DNA from: Lamellibrachia satsuma
Lineage: Eukaryota; Annelida; Polychaeta; Sabellida; Siboglinidae
Direction of reading: 5' to 3'
Assembly (NCBI GenBank): GCA_033239005.1
Contig: BSQZ01000028.1
Location: forward strand, 4,307,501-4,371,500
DNA: 64,000 nucleotides
Part shown: positions 34,400 to 46,400 of the stretch, piece after piece
How positions within the stretch are numbered: the stretch's first letter is position 1
How the letters are laid out: every line of letters starts with the position of its first letter
Translations under genes and position numbers: made by a program
The notes under the pieces: generated by a model
What the model was told of the DNA's origin: nothing
What the model saw: the letters and a program-made list of their open reading frames with translations, nothing else
Databases searched by the model: none

Positions 34400-34697
34400 G
34401 GCGAGAGAACATTGTTCAGAACACCGTAGTTATCTTTATCAGCATTACTGTCATGTAAGCTTAAGAATATCGTTTGACGGATTTTACTTGATCAGTCTTA
34501 CTCACTCCAATGTATAAAGTGTTGCTAGACGACTCAGCTTGCATATAATGGCATGTAAACATATTAATATAACATTATATATAGACCCTTTTCGAGTCGT
34601 TTTAGTATAACTAATGAATTTCTAAACGACACATATATAGGCGAGAGAACATTGTTCAAATCACTGGCGCCATCTTAATAAGCATTGCCGTAATTTG
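34400..34697 (+). repeat. dispersed repeat D, copy 2
   Basis: The second copy of the 290-bp repeat described at 15226-15519. Here the start (gcgagagaacattgttca) and the end (gcgagagaacattgttcaaa at about 34642) make clear direct repeats. Confidence 0.75.
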
Positions 34698-36886
34698 CAC
34701 CCTATGTACGTTACCTTAAGAAAAATGAATGTCAGTGAAAATTGCGCCAACCCTCCCGGTCTCCTATACAAGTTACGCCGCAATACAGGATCTACCGCGG
34801 TGGCGAAACGCTGGGCAGATAGGGAGTCGATGAAGCAGTCCAGTACTACCATCGGGGCTCCGACCATCTGGTATACTGTTATTTGAAAGGCGGTGGGAAA
34901 CACAAATCAAGCTGTACCGGTCAACGGCCTAACTTGTCGACTTTTCAGTCTGAATGTCGGATTTGCCTGTCGAAATAATGGACACACTTGGTCTACATGG
35001 AATGTTCTGCCGACTAACAATCACACCAAAAACGTATCTTGAATCTGTCAAAGCAGTTTTAAATAATAATAATAATATATAAAATACTTCTATTGCGCTG
35101 AAATCGTCGGGAGACCCAAGATCGGCAGCGCACCAAAACAAAAGGGGTTAAGCAGTTCATAATCGATAAGTAGTTCCAGTTGTAAACAGTTGGGTTGGTA
35201 CGCTAGTAGGTATACTTAAATTACTGCAGCAACATTTTAGATTAATTTATTGATATTCTCATTTATCTTAATTTAATTTTAGAGCCAAACAATATTGTTT
35301 TAACAAATTGTATAATTTATCTTATTTATTTATTATTATTCGGTGTTAACTTCTTGATGTTTACATAAAATTTATTTTAAAAAAATGTGTTGATTAATTA
35401 ACAGCTGTATTACCTTAATTTATTTATTCTTACATTTAAATTTGTTTTATTTGTACTATTTAAGTGTTAGTTTTATGCACAAGCGCGACGAACCTTTATG
35501 GATATGGCGCTGTAAAAAAATTATTATAACTTTATTACATGTATTATCTATAGCTGAAATGTTGTATTTGGCTGTAGTTTTCACACGTAAAATTGTAAGC
35601 CTGATGTTTATGATATGTTAACGTATTCGATTTTGACAAATAGACCATCACGCAAGCATATGGGAAGGCTCTCTACCCTAATTTAATCACGTGACCTGGC
35701 TAATTGACCACACCGGGAAGGCTCTTTAGCCTAAAGTACAACCCTAGGCTAAGCAACTTTTCGGAAGTGCTCTTTAGCCACTTCCTTAATTAAATTACAA
35801 TTAACTCAGAATTTCCCCAGTTCATTTACCTAAGAAATTCTCCAGTTCAATTAAATTAATTAAATTAACCTAACAAATTCTTAAAATGTAGTATTAAAAT
35901 TGTTCTTTAGTATTAATACTTACCAGGAGAACACATTCTTCCTTTTTCGGTGAAGGTGTTGCCAAAAGGAATATCCCAAATGTGTTCTCCTGGTTAATGG
36001 ATTACGACATAAAATTTTCAACTAAATTAAAATAACTTTAAACTTTCTAAGTTGGCACCAAACATCGGATATACAATATATACAACGTGTAGATTATTGC
36101 CACATATAACTATCATTAATTCTATTTGTTGTAAGTTTTTAGAACGTGATGCAGGGACTGCAGCTTATAGATATAGCATAGACTACATTATATTATTGTT
36201 TACAAATTAAATAACATTTAAAAAAAAACACCCTAATTGGCAGTGAACAATTTATTGCCTATTGAATTGTCCTGTCTATGAAAATGAATTGAATTACTAA
36301 TTAAATATTGAAATGATCACACCCCTGGTGCTTACGTGCGTGTATGTAGATATAACAGAGCATACTATCATTTAAATAATATATAATACGTCCTGTACAT
36401 ACATTCGCGTACGCGTATGCACGCTCGCGCAAGTACTTTCGCCGATCTAGTCCAAGTACTCACAAGTGTCTATAGCGAGAGTGAAGCTAAAAAGGATTTG
36501 TTCATACACTCGAGGTACTGACTAGTTTATTGATACTAATCGCTGGTGTAGCGAAAGACGTTTATGACGTCACCGTACATTCGCTACTTCCCAGAAGATT
36601 CGAGGGACGTTGAATGGTGGCACCACCTTGCGAATGGCGGATAAACAACATAAAGAAAAAGCGCATAGTTTGAAGACCCACGTCACCCTCCAGGTTAACT
36701 CTCAGCATGCGGCTATCATTTTAATGTTAAAAAGGAAAAGTGGACACGTGTGAAATGGACTAGCGTACATATAATAAACGTATGCCTTCGTATCGTTTTA
36801 AAGTGGATATCATGTTATTTAGGTGGTGTGATAGGGGTTTCAACCTCCCACCTATTTTGTGGGACAGATTCCCAACAATTTGGAGT
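34698..36886. other. no gene recognised; hairpin and TTAATT block inside
   Basis: 34700-34910 and 36400-36700 are GC-richer; the rest is AT-rich. A TTAATT-rich block lies at 35780-35880, and a tail-like 'ggcgctgtaaaaaaattatt' at about 35503 resembles the 3' end of the SINEs seen in KIF4 introns. Confidence 0.4.
35922..35994. repeat. 73-nt stem-loop
   Basis: The outer arms accaggagaacacatt and aatgtgttctcctggt pair perfectly over 16 bp. Inner ttcctttt and aaaaggaa extend the stem. The size and shape would suit a small-RNA precursor, a short MITE or a foldback remnant. Confidence 0.6.
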
Positions 36887-37808
36887 CCACTTCCCACCAA
36901 TGTTTAGGACCAACCTGCCACCAATGTTTAGGACCAACCTGCCACCAATGTTTAGAACCAACCTGCCACCAATGCTTAGGACCAACCTGCCACCAATGTT
37001 TAGAACCAACCTGCCACCAATGCTTAGGACCAACCTGCCACCAATGTTTAGGACCAACCTGCCACCAATGTTTAGGACCAACCTGCCACTGATGTTTAGG
37101 ACCAACCTGCCACCGATGTTTAGGACCAACCTTCCACCAATGTTTAGGACCAACCTGCCACCAATGTTTAGGACCAACCTGCCACCGATGTTTAGGACCA
37201 ACCTGCCACCAATGTTTAGGACCAACCTGCCACCAATGTTTAGGACCAACCTTCCACCAATGTTTAGGACCAACCTGCCACCAATGTTTAGGACCAACCT
37301 GCCACCAATGTTTAGGACCAACCTGCCACCAATGTTTAGAACCAACCTGCCACCAATGCTTAAGACCAACCTGCCACCAATGTTTAGGACAAACCTGCCA
37401 CCAATGTTTAGGACCAACCTGCCACCGATGTTTAGGGCCAACCTGCCACTGATGTTTAGGACCAACCTGCCACCAATGTTTAGGACCAACCTGCCACCGA
37501 TGTTTAGGACCAACCTGCCACCGATGTTTAGGACCAACCTGCCACCAATGTTTAGGACCAACCTGCCACCAATGTTAAGACCAACCTGCCACCAATGTTT
37601 AGGACCAACCTGCCACCAATGTTTAGGACCAACCTGCCACCGATGTTTAGGACCAACCTGCCACCAATGTTTAGGACCAACCTTCCACCAATGTTTAGGA
37701 CCAACCTGCCACCAATGTTTAGGACCAACCTGCCACCAATGTTTAGGACCAACCTCTCACCAATGTTTGGGATCAACCGCCCACCAATGTTTAGGACGAA
37801 CCTGCACT
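36887..37808. repeat. 24-bp minisatellite, about 38 copies
   Basis: The unit is accaacctgccaccaatgttt plus four bases (agg and one variable), with transitions at a few sites. 24 is a multiple of three, so long frames stay open on both strands (FRTNLPPM on plus, LNIGGRLV on minus). There is no signal peptide or unique flank coding sequence. Confidence 0.9.
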
Positions 37809-39333
37809 TCCTACCACTCTCTCGTTAATTAAACATACATGTAACAAGTTATAATTCGACAATAATAATTGAACAACAGATTAATTAGACAAGTATTATT
37901 ATTAGTCATGAGAGATTCCGTTTGGGTGGAGGAACGAGCTAATAACTCAGTGGTGGGTGAATTCTGGGTAAATGCAAATACGATTTGACAGTGTTGTTCA
38001 AATAGTATTGTTTTTTTTTGTGAATAACTGACAAATAATCAACGAAAAAAGATATTCTTAATCTGCTTAAAATACTGTGTTTGCATGTTTAATTTTTGGG
38101 TGGTGTAACCAATTGGCTTGTTTGATTCCTGGCATCTGCTTTTAAGAAGATGAGAATAGACACAGTTAACAACAATAATTTACATAAATGGGGTGTGTGC
38201 ATGTAGCAGGGGTCTCAACCTCTATCTGCTCTGGGGACAAACTTCCTATCTCTGATCAGTGTTGGAGCCAACCTCTCAATTCCCACATTTTTTTAGTCCA
38301 CATCTCACCTATTTTTTTGGCCAACCTCACATTTCCTGCCACACCCCCTCTTAAATGGTTTAAAAATGATGGAAGTTATACATTTTTTACTAAATAATGT
38401 AAAAAATGTGAACACATCAAAGGAAACTATAAGTTGATAGACACAACATAGTACGTAATAGGGCATAAAAGTTAGTGTTGATATGAGTTTTAGTACATTG
38501 CATTATTGCGGCTTTAAAGAAAAAGCTAATTACCAGCTGAATTAAAAAACTATATTATAAGGAAAACAGACATAAGTTAAGCACAGCATCGTCATGTGTT
38601 TAATATACAGTATGAATGTGAGGCAAATTACAATGTATACTGAAATACAACCAGGTATTTAGAATGTTGCAAGATTAGGCACCTACACCAATATACAAAT
38701 ACACTATATGATTCTACAAAAATACTGCTGGCATTTTTCTGGCTACTGCATCACGTCCATCCAAAACCCACATACAATATCAACTAATCAGTTTTGTGCA
38801 AAGCTAAACAAATTAAACATCTTCACAAGGAGAGTGCATTATGAAACCCACCACACACAGGCTCAGCAATAAGTGAAACTCTGCACCATTTAATTACTAC
38901 AAAAGTAGAAAAGCAGGTGTAATTTAATGGTGTTAGACCTATTTATATGATGAATATTTACAAATTTAATAAGAAAACCACTATTGAAAAAAATAAATAT
39001 AATACAACACAGCTAGATGCAGCTTAAATACATTGATAATTTGTACAAGTGACTTGGAATAGCACCAAACAACAGCAACAGATGTATACAAACAGCAAAA
39101 AAAACTACACCCCAAAACAATATCTTGACTTTACTGATACCGTCCACTTGTTTCCATTTGGCCACATCAACACACAAAACGAAGCACTAGTAAATGTACA
39201 AGAAAAAAAAATTATATGCATAAATAACATATTAATACAATCATGTCTCGTTTCTCCGTTCTTTGATAATAAATTTTCTTTGGTCATCTGCATGCTTTTG
39301 TTTGGTGGAACAATCATGATACAATATATAAAT

Positions 39334-39339
39334 TTTATT
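39334..39339 (-). terminator. candidate poly(A) signal for KIF4
   Basis: AATAAA on the minus strand, about 900 nt beyond the stop codon, the first exact hexamer I see. Low certainty. Confidence 0.25.
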
Positions 39340-40049
39340 GCTCATGTTTTAATAATTTGCATGCTTTGTAAATCCATCTAAAATCCTTGGGACCCAAAGG
39401 GCATGGATAAACGAGACATGACTGTACTCATGTACGCCTTTATAAACGAGACATGACTGTACTCATGTACGCCTTTATAAACGAGACATGACTGTACTCA
39501 TGTACGCCTTTATAAACAAAGCCATGATGGCTGCAACAACCAAATCACTTTCGTTAATCAGTTCTTACACTAAACAAAACAGATAGCCCAACTTACAGGC
39601 ACTCCATAGGAGGTACAACACTATTGATCTACGCAAACTACAATGACATCTATTCTGTTGACAAAATAAAAAATTCAACCAAATGCTACTGATAGTAACT
39701 TATGCTTGCGTGCGTGCGTGCGTGCATGCGTGCGTGCATGCGTGCGTGCATGTTTATGTTGCTTTCTCTACATACTATTCATTCACATTTGATAATCTGA
39801 TGTAAATTAGATAACACATTTAGAATATGGGAAAGCAAAATTATGAAATCATAAGTGCCAACACCCATAAAACTGGTAACAGTGAGATCGCAAATGGACC
39901 CATATGGTTATCTATGTCCGCTGGTTTGCAGTGCATCCTAAAAAGGAGCTTGCCATACAAACCCAGGACATACTGATTGGATCTTGAGATGTTGGCGCAG
40001 CTGACTGTGCACAGCTAAATTATTTGCAGAGACCCATAAACACATTAAA

Positions 40050-40160
40050 AAAATTAACATATTTTGCCATTAACTTTTGGAACAAACTTCCTGAAGGAGT
40101 CGTGTCAGCATCTACTCTGTACAAGAAGAAATTGAGTTCTCTAGCCAAGGGATAAGAGAA
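40050..40160 (+). mobile_element. worn LINE reverse-transcriptase tail
   Basis: The frame reading NFWNKLPEGVVSAST and KKKLSSLAKG followed by a stop is the C-terminal WNxLPxxVV signature of non-LTR reverse transcriptases. It is a different family from the copies at 26-30 kb. Confidence 0.6.
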
Positions 40161-40242
40161 ACTATACAAGTATAGAAAGTAAATATGTGACAGTGCCATG
40201 TGGGGACAAGCAATGTCTTATAATAATTATGTCACATGATCT

Positions 40243-40479
40243 TCACTCCAGGAAGTCGTTGAACAACTGTCCCAGTCTCCTCTTGCGGCCCTTCCCCTGG
40301 TCTCCCTTCTCCCCCGAACTTCCCTCACTCGCGATGCTCAGAGGAAGGGCAAAGTTCCCGCTGCGTTTGTCCCAGGCAGTTCGTACTGGCTTGCTGGGAA
40401 GGAGCGGGTTGGAAGAGGTTTCTCCTGCGGACGCTCCCGAATCATCTCTGCTTGATATGCAGAACGTGCTGTCCATCAT
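40243..40479 (-). CDS. KIF4: KIF4 window exon 21: C-terminal exon
   Basis: Residues 869-946, ending in [15 protein letters not shown] and TGA at 40243. A Ser-rich disordered tail with a basic KGRKRRL cluster that could serve as a nuclear signal. Acceptor tttcccacag. The tail is poorly conserved in the family, so assignment rests on frame, phase and position; another small exon in the 3.2-kb intron cannot be excluded. Confidence 0.8.
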   Translation of the reverse strand: MMDSTFCISSRDDSGASAGETSSNPLLPSKPVRTAWDKRSGNFALPLSIASEGSSGEKGDQGKGRKRRLGQLFNDFLE

Positions 40480-43400
40480 CTGTGGGAAAATACAAGAAGT
40501 CATTCATTCATTCAAACTGTGACATGAGTCACAGTTTGGTGACATGACACAACTGAATCCCAACAATGAGATGAAAAATAAATGAAAGCTCCTTCCTCAA
40601 TTCAATTTAAATTTTAGAATCATTTCACGAAAAAACAAACCGACGTAGCATCCACTATGACATGTTAACTCGTGAGTAGCTCCTCCTCAGCATACATGAG
40701 TAGGTCCTCCTCAATATACATATGAGTAGCTCTTCCTCAGCATACATGAGTAGCTCCTCCTCAACATACATATGAGTAGCTCTTCCTCAGCATACATGAG
40801 TAGCTCCTCAACATACATATGGGTAGCTCTTCCTCAGCATACATGAGTAGCTCCTTCGTCAACATACATGAGTAGCTCTTCCTCAGCATACACGAGTAGC
40901 TCCTCCTCAACATACATATGAGTAGCTCTTCCTCAGCATACATGAGTAGCTCTTCCGTCAACATACATGAGTAGCTCTTCCTCAGCATACATGAGTAGCT
41001 CCTCCTCAACATACATGAGTAGCTCTTCCTCAGCATACATGAGTAGCTCCTCCTCAACATACACATGAGTAGCTCCTCCTCAACATACATATGAGTAGCT
41101 CTTCCTCAGCATACATGAGTAGCTCTTCCTCAGCATACATGAGTAGCTCCTCCTCAACATACATGAGTAGCTCTTCCTCAGCATACATGAGTAGCTCCTC
41201 CTCAACATACATATGAGTAGCTCTTCCTCAGCATACATGAGTAGCTCCTCCTCAACATACATATGAGTAGCTCTTCCTCAGCATACACGAGTAGCTCCTC
41301 CTCAACATACATATGAGTAGCTCTTCCTCAGCATACATGAGTAGCTCTTCCGTCAACATACATGAGTAGCTCTTCCTCAGCATACATGAGTAGCTCCTCC
41401 TCAACATACATGAGTAGCTCTTCCTCAGCATACATGAGTAGCTCCTCCTCAACATACACATGAGTAGCTCCTCCTCAACATACATATGAGTAGCTCTTCC
41501 TCAGCATACATGAGTAGCTCTTCCTCAGCATACATGAGTAGCTCCTCCTCAACATACATGAGTAGCTCTTCCTCAGCATACATGAGTAGCTCCTCCTCAA
41601 CATACATATGAGTAGCTCTTCCTCAGCATACATGAGTAGCTCCTCCTCAACATACATATGAGTAGCTCTTCCTCAGCATACATGAGTAGCTCCTCCTCAA
41701 CATACATATGAGTAGCTCTTCCTCAGCATACATGAGTAGCTCCTCCTCAACATACATGAGTAGCTCTTCCTCAGCATACATGAGTAGCTCCTCCTCAACA
41801 TACATGAGTAGCTTTTCCTCAGCATACATGAGTAGCTCTTCCTCAACATACAAGAGTAGCTCCTCCTCAACATACATGAGTAGCTCGTCCTCAGCATACA
41901 TGAGTAGCTCCTCTTCAGCATACATGAGTAGCTCCTCCTCAGCATACACGAGACTATTCACACTTTTGCAACTCTTTGATTGGCAACTATCAATGAAAAT
42001 GTACTTTGAATGGCCCTTTGCTGTGAATGAATTTTGTTGAGTTGCGGACAAGCGTACACTGCCCGACGTCAAGTCAGAGACCAGCGTACACTGCCCGACG
42101 TCAAGTCAGAGACCAGCGTACACTGCCCGACGTCGAGCCAGAGACCAGCGTACACTGCCCAACATCGAGTCAGAGACCAGCGTACACTGCCCGACATCGA
42201 GTCAGAGACCAGCGTACACTGCCTGACGTCGAGTCAGAGACCAGCGTACACTGCCCGACGTCGAGTAAGAGACCAGCATATACTGCCCGACGTCGAGTCA
42301 GAGACCAGCATACACTGCCCGACATCGAGTCAGAGACCAGCATACACTGCCCGACGTCGAGTCAGAGACCAGCATACACTGCCCGACGTCAAGTCAGAGA
42401 CCAGCGTACACTGCCCGACGTCAAGTCAGAGACCAGCGTACACTGCCTGACGTCGAGCCAGAGACCAGCGTACACTGCCCAACATCGAGTCAGAGACCAG
42501 CGTACACTGCCCGACATCGAGTCAGAGACCAGCGTACACTGCCTGACGTCGAGTCAGAGACCAGCGTACACTGCCCGACGTCGAGTAAGAGACCAGCATA
42601 TACTGCCCGACGTCGAGTCAGAGACCAGCATACACTGCCCGACATCGAGTCAGAGACCAGCATACACTGCCCGACGTCGAGTCAGAGACCAGCATACACT
42701 GCCCGACGTCAAGTCAGAGACCAGCGTACACTGCCCGACGTCAAGTCAGAGACCAGCGTACACTGCCTGACGTCGAGCCAGAGACCAGCGTACACTGCCC
42801 AACATCGAGTCAGAGACCAGCGTACACTGCCCGACATCGAGTCAGAGACCAGCGTACACTGCCTGACGTCGAGTCAGAGACCAGCGTACACTGCCCGGCG
42901 TCGAGTAAGAGACCAGCATATACTGCCCGACGTCGAGTCAGAGACCAGCATACACTGCCCGACGTCGAGTCAGAGACCAGCATACACTGCCCGACGTCGA
43001 GTCAGAGACCAGCGTACACTGCCCGACGTCGAGTAAGAGACCAGCATACACTGCCCGACGTCGAGTCAGAGACCAGCGTACACTGCCCGACATCGAGTAA
43101 GAGACCAGCATACGCTGCCCGACATCGAGTCAGAGACCAGCGTACACTGCCCGACGTCGAGTCAGAGACCAGCATACACTGCCCGACATCGAGTCAGAGA
43201 CCAGCATACACTGCCCGACGTCGAGTCAGAGACCAGCGTACACTGCCCGACGTCGAGTCAGAGACAAGCATACACTGCCCGACGTCGAGTCAGAGACCAG
43301 CATACACTGCCCGACGTTGAGCCAGAGACCAGCGTACACTGCTCGATGTCGAGTAAGAGACCAGCATACACTGCCCGACGTCGAGTAAGAGACCAGCATA

Positions 43401-46400
43401 CACTGCCCGACGTCGAGTAAGAGACCAGCATACACTGCCCGACGTCGAGTCAGAAACAAGTGCACATTATGAAAGATTTGTTGCAGCGAGTAGATTTTCG
43501 AATTGGTTCAAGAAATGTTGTTCAGCCAAATCAAAGTTCAAAGTTTTGATGAATTGCGGGCCAACGTACATTGCACGACTGATCCGTTTTAAAGACGCAT
43601 CATCACACAAAAAAAATTTGTATGCATGTCTAGCATTAAAGTATGTGACTTGTACCTGTTCCTCGCTGGTGGTTGACACTGGCTCCTGAGGCTCTCGATT
43701 TAGACACTGCGTGTCAGTGCATCGACACGTAACGCCGCAATGCTGACCTGCCTTCCGACAACGACACTGCTTTGTCTTGCACTTCCCCTGACATCCGCAG
43801 GCGATTGAGTCAGTGCCAGTGGGGGGCGCCGCGACACTTCGCTTGGTCAGTTTCTGGTGATGCAAATATTACAGACTTATAGAGACAAACAGTCTTCACA
43901 GCATCCAATACACGGGAGAAACAATGAAATATTACAGACTTATAGAGACAAACAGTCTTCAAAGCTTCCAATACATGGGAGAAACAATGAAATATTACAG
44001 ACTTATAGAGACAAACAGTCTTCACAGCATCCAATACACGGGAGAAACAATGAAATATTACAGACTTATAGAGACAAACAGTCTTCAAAGCTTCCAATAC
44101 ACGGGAGAAACAATGAAATATTACAGACTTATAGAGACAAACAGTCTTCAAAGCTTCCAATACACGGGAGAAACAATGAAATATTACAGACTTATAGAGA
44201 CAAACAGTCTTCAAAGCTTTCAATACACGGGAGAAACAATGAAATATTACAGACTTATAGAGACAAACAGTCTTCAAAGCTTTCAATACATGGGAGAAAC
44301 AATGAAATATTACAGACTTATAGAGACAAACAGTCTTCAAAGCTTCCAATACACGGGAGAAACAATGAAATATTACAGACTTATAGAGACAAACAGTCTT
44401 CACAGCATCCAATACACGGGAGAAACAATGAAATATTACAGACTTATAGAGACAAACAGTCTTCAAAGCTTTCAATACACGGGAGAAACAATGAAATATT
44501 ACAGACTTATAGAGACAAACAGTCTTCAAAGCTTTCAATACATGGGAGAAACAATGAAATATTACAGACTTATAGAGACAAACAGTCTTCAAAGCTTCCA
44601 ATACACGGGAGAAACAATGAAATATTACAGACTTATAGAGACAAACAGTCTTCACAGCATCCAATACACGGGAGAAACAATGAAATATTACAGACTTATA
44701 GAGACAAACAGTCTTCAAAGCTTTCAATACGGGAGAAACAATGAAATATTACAGACTTATAGAGACAAACAGTCTTCACAGCATCCAATACACGGGAGAA
44801 ACAATGAAATATTACAGACTTATAGAGACAAACAGTCTTCAAAGCTTTCAATACACGGGAGAAACAATGAAATATTACAGACTTATAGAGACAAACAGTC
44901 TTCACAGCATCCAATACACGGGAGAAACAATGAAATATTACAGACTTATAGAGACAAACAGTCTTCAAAGCTTTCAATACACGGGAGAAACAATGAAATA
45001 TTACAGACTTATAGAGACAAACAGTCTTCACAGCATCCAATACACGGGAGAAACAATGAAATATTACAGACTTATAGAGACAAACAGTCTTCAAAGCTTT
45101 CAATACACGGGAGAAACAATGAAATATTACAGACTTATAGAGACAAACAGTCTTCACAGCATCCAATACACGGGAGAAACAATGAAATATTACAGACTTA
45201 TAGAGACAAACAGTCTTCAAAGCTTTCAATACACGGGAGAAACAATGAAATATTACAGACTTATAGAGACAAACAGTCTTCAAAGCTTCCAATACACGGG
45301 AGAAACAATGAAATATTACAGACTTATAGAGACAAACAGTCTTCACAGCATCCAATACACGGGAGAAACAATGAAATATTACAGACTTATAGAGACAAAC
45401 AGTCTTCAAAGCTTTCAATACACGGGAGAAACAATGAAATATTACAGACTTATAGAGACAAACAGTCTTCAAAGCATCCAATACACGGGAGAAACAATGA
45501 AATATTACAGACTTATAGAGACAAACAGTCTTCAAAGCTTTCAATACACGGGAGAAACAATGAAATATTACAGACTTATAGAGACAAACAGTCTTCAAAG
45601 CATCCAATACACGGGAGAAACAATGAAATATTACAGACTTATAGAGACAAACAGTCTTCAAAGCTTTCAATACATGGGAGAAACAATGAAATGATCAATA
45701 TTCTGGGAGTTTATATAAAATGTTTTTTTTGCCGTACTATTCGCAGTAGTAACATTAAAACTACAGCGAGGAAATTGTGTAAAAATGTGTGGAAGTTTAC
45801 ATTAAATTTAGAGCATATCTCAGAATCGTTAAACATAACATCGTGAACAAGAACGTGCAAAAGTCATCATGAAAGCGAGGGATTGCAGAGGATTTATTGC
45901 ATGCTCACATGTATAGTGTCTATTATATAACTAGAGACTACTCACAACATGGCGATGTTTAAAAAGTGGGGTCTGGACATAATCTGGGTCATTCACGTTG
46001 TCCCAGATACTGTTGTCGTCGTCGTCGCTTTCTTCCTCTTCCATGTAAACGGGGGTCTCTGTCTCCTGGAACAAACACAACTACCTGTCACCTACATATC
46101 ACACCAGTACCAGTGACTCACTTAATCGCTTATTATTACTAACATTTATAAATAATTATATTCGTGAATATGTTCATCAAGGTAGATATATATATGTAAC
46201 GAGTTTCTTCTAAACACACATGTAAGTAATCTCTGTAGCTGTGTTTAGAAGAAAATTGTATTTATAAATAAATAATTATAATAAATAAATAACTAAAATA
46301 CTTGTTTTATTCATAAAAAGTGTCAGTAGGTTCTTAAATTTAGACAGTGAATATGTGTCTTATTAATCTTTATGCATTGTTGCTTAATTACTTAAACTAT

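Larger units (their letters stand above)
37809..40242. other. KIF4 3' flank and 3' UTR region, no other gene
   Basis: 38200-38360 is a diverged relative of the flank of the 24-bp minisatellite. 39406-39516 is a 35-bp repeat in three copies (acgagacatgactgtactca unit). 39709-39752 is a GTGC array. 40050-40160 has a worn LINE tail (listed). Frames at 39049-39381 show no motif. Confidence 0.5.

Noticed and set aside
36750..37832. 360-residue FRTNLPPM repeat protein
   Set aside because: Equally open on the other strand, no unique coding sequence or signal peptide around it. A 24-bp minisatellite explains it.
42027..43465. 247-residue SSQRPAYTA repeat frame
   Set aside because: Translation of the 32-bp minisatellite, which shifts frame every unit.
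43857..45846. Reading frames of up to 640 residues (repeat [13 protein letters not shown]) on plus and about 300 on minus
   Set aside because: They come from a 63-bp minisatellite inside a KIF4 intron. Open frames on both strands follow from a unit length divisible by three.
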